From Phaeosaccion multiseriatum (lineage: Eukaryota; Ochrophyta, other classes): a stretch of DNA of 64,000 bases. The stretch covers positions 310,001-374,000 of the forward strand of contig OZ218951.1 in NCBI GenBank assembly GCA_965112735.1, read 5' to 3'. The notes below the pieces were generated by a model. That model did not search any database. It was not told where the DNA came from and saw nothing but the letters and a program-made list of their open reading frames with translations. The translations under genes were made by a program, and so were the position numbers. Of this stretch, positions 53,602 through 64,000 are shown piece after piece. Each line of letters begins with the position of its first letter. The stretch's first letter is position 1.

Positions 53602-54418
53602 GAAGCACCAGCCTGAGGAGACAGGGACGGAGAAGGGGAAGGGGAAGGGGAAGGGGAAGGGGAAGGGGAAGAAGGCCAAGGAGGGTGGCGGGGCCATTCC
53701 CGAGCTTGTGCACCCCTCGACGGTGTTCGTGACCGGCCTGGGGAAGGAGGTCGACGAGGAGCAGCTGCGAAGGGAGGGCGGCCGCTTCGCCGAGTGTGGG
53801 TCCATCAAGGCCGTGCATGTGGTGTTGGATAAGAAGACGCGAGTCAGCAAGGGGCAGGCGCTGGTGCAGTACGAAGATGAGGCAGGGTGTAACAAGGCGT
53901 TGAGTCTAGACCCTACTCTGCTTGACAAGGAGGAGCTAGGGGGTAGGGGCGCGAGTAAGGGAGGGGGGCACGGCGGCATTGTCATTAAGCCGTCCAAGTT
54001 CCCTGCTCTGCCGGACCCAGGGGCTGCTGTATCACCAACTGCTGCTCCTGCTCCCGCTGCTGCTCCTCCTACTGGTGGTCCTGCTGCTCCTCCTGCTGCT
54101 CGTCCTGCTGGAGGTGGTAGGGGTACTGGCAGGGGTGGAGGAGGCGCGAGCGGAGGGGAGAGGAGGTCCGTACTGTCCATCCAGCCTCGTGCCTTGATGC
54201 GGCCCCGATCTGCGGCGAGAGGGAGAGGGGGGCTGACGATGACGATGAGGGCAGCGGGAAACAAGGCGGGCAACACCACCAAGGAGGGGCCGGGGGGCGG
54301 ACAAGGAGGTGGGAAGGGGGCGCCAGACGGGGCGGCAGACGGGGAGTTAGCCGCAGGAGCAGGGGAGGAGGGCAAGGCGAAGACCAACGAGAACTTCCGA
54401 AAGCTCATGGGGCTGTGA
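48204..54418 (+). CDS. SART3: SART3/Prp24-type U6 snRNP recycling factor (HAT repeats, two RRMs)
   Basis: Nuclear factor that re-anneals U4 and U6 snRNAs. Exons: 48204-48717, 48888-48997, 49166-49267, 49595-49718, 49998-50277, 50443-51344, 52664-52750 and 53093-54418, about 1147 residues. HAT-repeat helices run through exons 1-6 ([51 protein letters not shown]). Exon 7 carries a nuclear signal (NKKRKRDKG). RRM1 has [20 protein letters not shown] and [12 protein letters not shown]2 has [20 protein letters not shown] and [11 protein letters not shown]. The C-terminus [10 protein letters not shown] matches the LSm-binding tail of SART3/Prp24. Low-complexity inserts (poly-Lys, Gln, Gly-Lys, Ala/Pro) lengthen it. 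Exon 6 ends in phase 1 but exon 7 must start in phase 0, so one exon or base is misread there. Confidence 0.9.
49322..49453. repeat. (GGAT)n tetranucleotide in SART3 intron 3
   Basis: About 32 GGAT units with occasional GGAC, in the intron 49268-49594. Met-Asp-Gly-Trp frames across it are artefacts. A shorter (CA)n tract lies in intron 4 at 49864-49925. Confidence 0.9.
51355..51545. repeat. ~30-bp minisatellite in SART3 intron 6
   Basis: Six imperfect copies of a unit with the core AAGAGGGAAGAGGGGATGGC, beginning soon after the donor at 51345. Confidence 0.85.
51758..52385. repeat. 10-bp minisatellite (TGCCTTCTGC) in SART3 intron 6
   Basis: About 62 copies of TGCCTTCTGC with CAACCTTCTT and TCTTGCCTTC variants. 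Since 10 is not divisible by 3, the frames rotate and long open stretches arise on both strands, none of which is a gene. Confidence 0.95.
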
Positions 54419-55738
54419 CTTGGAAGGGGAGGGCTCATGAGGCTGTGAGAGCGAGAGGGACATGGTTGGAAGGGGAGGGCCTGAGAGAGTCAAGAGGTAC
54501 ATGGACGTACAGGCGAGGGGCTGAGAGAGTCAAGAGGTACATGGACGTACAGGCGAGGGGCTGGGACTGACCGAAGGGGTGGCGGGAGGGCCTTAAGGGA
54601 TTGGACATCCAGGGTATCTCCAGACACCCTGTTGGAGTATCTCCAGGGCACCCTGTTGGACAGGACATTCCCCACGCCACCTTCGTTTCCCCTGGCCAGG
54701 GAGGGGGAGGAGGGAGGGGGGGAGCGCGCTGGTTCAGATGAGCAGGACAGACAGTAACAGAAGTAGCAGCGTTAACGGGGACAGACAGTAACAGAAGTAG
54801 CAGCGTTAACGGGGACAGACAGTAACAGAAGTAGCAGCGTTAACAGGGATAGCAGCAACAGGAGTACACGTGGTCATTGTACATACAACGTTTACAAAGT
54901 TTTCCGTGGGGGAGCAGGCTTGAGTTGGAGTGGGTACAGTACATCACTTCCACCAAAAGTACTAGAGAGGAGGGCACTGCCCGGTGGGTACGCGTGGTAG
55001 TGGGAGAGGGACAAGAGTGAGGGAGAGACGGAGAGAAGGGATAATGATATTATTGTTCGTAAAGGGAAGAGCCGTCAAACTCCAAGCCCCCCCCCCGGGG
55101 GCCACATTTGAAAGGCCAGGTGGGCGCCGACGAGGAAGACATCTGAAGGGAGGATGCGTCTGGATGGGCACCCGGCTTGTATTTAGTACCGAACCGAACT
55201 TCTCATCTGCCTCCTGTTGCCATGTTGCGACGGTGTGAACATGTGGCGGGGCGACGCCTTGAAGTATCAAATCGCGGAAACAAAAAATTTAAGTTTCACC
55301 CTTTTTGGGGCGGGACGTCAGTGTTGGCAATTTTGCAAACTATAGAGAAGAAGACATTCAAACCAGAAGAGAGCAAAGGAGTGATGTAGCAGAGTGAAGA
55401 GACTGCAGAGGGGCGTAGACTTGCGCTATTCGCAGTGGAGTGCTTTTTTTCTGCCATCTCCTTTGACACATGTTTCAAATAGGGGGAAGGGAGCAATAGC
55501 ACAGGCCGAGCAACAGCTCCATTAAGCTGGGCGACCCTCTGGGAGGGGAGCATATATACACACCATCGGGGGTTAGGGCTTTCTTCGTACGCTGGGAGAG
55601 ATGGGAGTATTGAATAATGATCTGCAGCGGCAGCGGCATGAGGACACGAGGTGCAAGCATAGAGGGGAGAGGCGGAACACGCCTTTGGCATGCAGGAGGC
55701 GGAGGGCGGAGGGTGCCGGGTCAGGGGCAGGAGCAGTC
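54419..55738. other. SART3 3' flank and GPI 5' flank with short tandem repeats
   Basis: Two copies of a ~54-bp unit containing GTACATGGACGTACAGGCGA lie at 54485-54562. Two short copies of CACCCTGTTGGA follow near 54625-54660. Three copies of a ~34-bp unit (GACAGACAGTAACAGAAGTA core) lie at about 54745-54850. From 55240 to 55460 the DNA is AT-richer (AAACAAAAAATTTAAGTTTC). No gene is convincing. The GPI promoter should lie toward the end. Confidence 0.45.

Positions 55739-64000
<8,262 letters not shown>

Overview
The window is GC-rich nuclear DNA from an intron-rich eukaryote. Nearly every gene can be rebuilt as a chain of short exons with GT..AG introns whose phases agree. The introns are packed with microsatellites and minisatellites. 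The most likely source is a stramenopile (ochrophyte) alga. The grounds are an ankyrin protein of the F-box-like/ankyrin type common in brown algae and relatives, a WRKY19-like Cys/His finger gene, and the C-terminus of a non-LTR retrotransposon. This lineage call is inference, because there is no rRNA or organelle marker. No tRNA, rRNA or CRISPR array was found.

Layout: (1) 1-738, minus, 5' part of an ankyrin protein that runs off the left edge. (2) 1164-4466, minus, RFC2 clamp-loader subunit, nine exons, all introns phase 0. (3) 5048-7023, plus, SOUL haem-binding protein, divergent from RFC2. (4) 7024-9227, gene-poor, with a decayed coding region. (5) 9228-18882, plus, HIRA histone chaperone with very large repeat-filled introns. 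(6) 20529-22511, plus, finger gene whose intron holds a minus-strand retrotransposon fragment. (7) 24050-25366, minus, intronless SET-domain methyltransferase. (8) 26089-30746, minus, DCAF15-like CUL4-DDB1 adaptor. (9) 31389-34968, plus, tRNA-dihydrouridine synthase. (10) 34978-37031, simple repeats, then three ~590-bp tandem units carrying a foldback element. (11) 37871-41759, plus, Spinster-like MFS transporter. (12) 42304-47210, minus, tRNase Z, thirteen exons. (13) 47448-48050, minus, unknown protein with a mitochondrial-type N-terminus. (14) 48204-54418, plus, SART3/Prp24-type U6 snRNP recycling factor. (15) 55739-64000, plus, glucose-6-phosphate isomerase with a ~400-residue N-terminal extension, cut by the right edge.

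The genes are mostly housekeeping: replication (RFC2), nucleosome assembly and chromatin (HIRA, SET), tRNA and snRNP processing (Dus, tRNase Z, SART3), protein turnover (DCAF15-like), transport (MFS) and glycolysis (GPI). They do not form one pathway.

The least explained signals are non-coding. A 14-mer, CAGTTGGTGATACA, occurs exactly eleven times on both strands, in introns, intergenic DNA and exons. A foldback repeat family carries the terminal motif CGACCCCTGAC. HIRA has a 30-bp minisatellite that copies a 5' splice site five times in frame. Exon coordinates were read by eye and checked by phase arithmetic, so single-base errors are possible.
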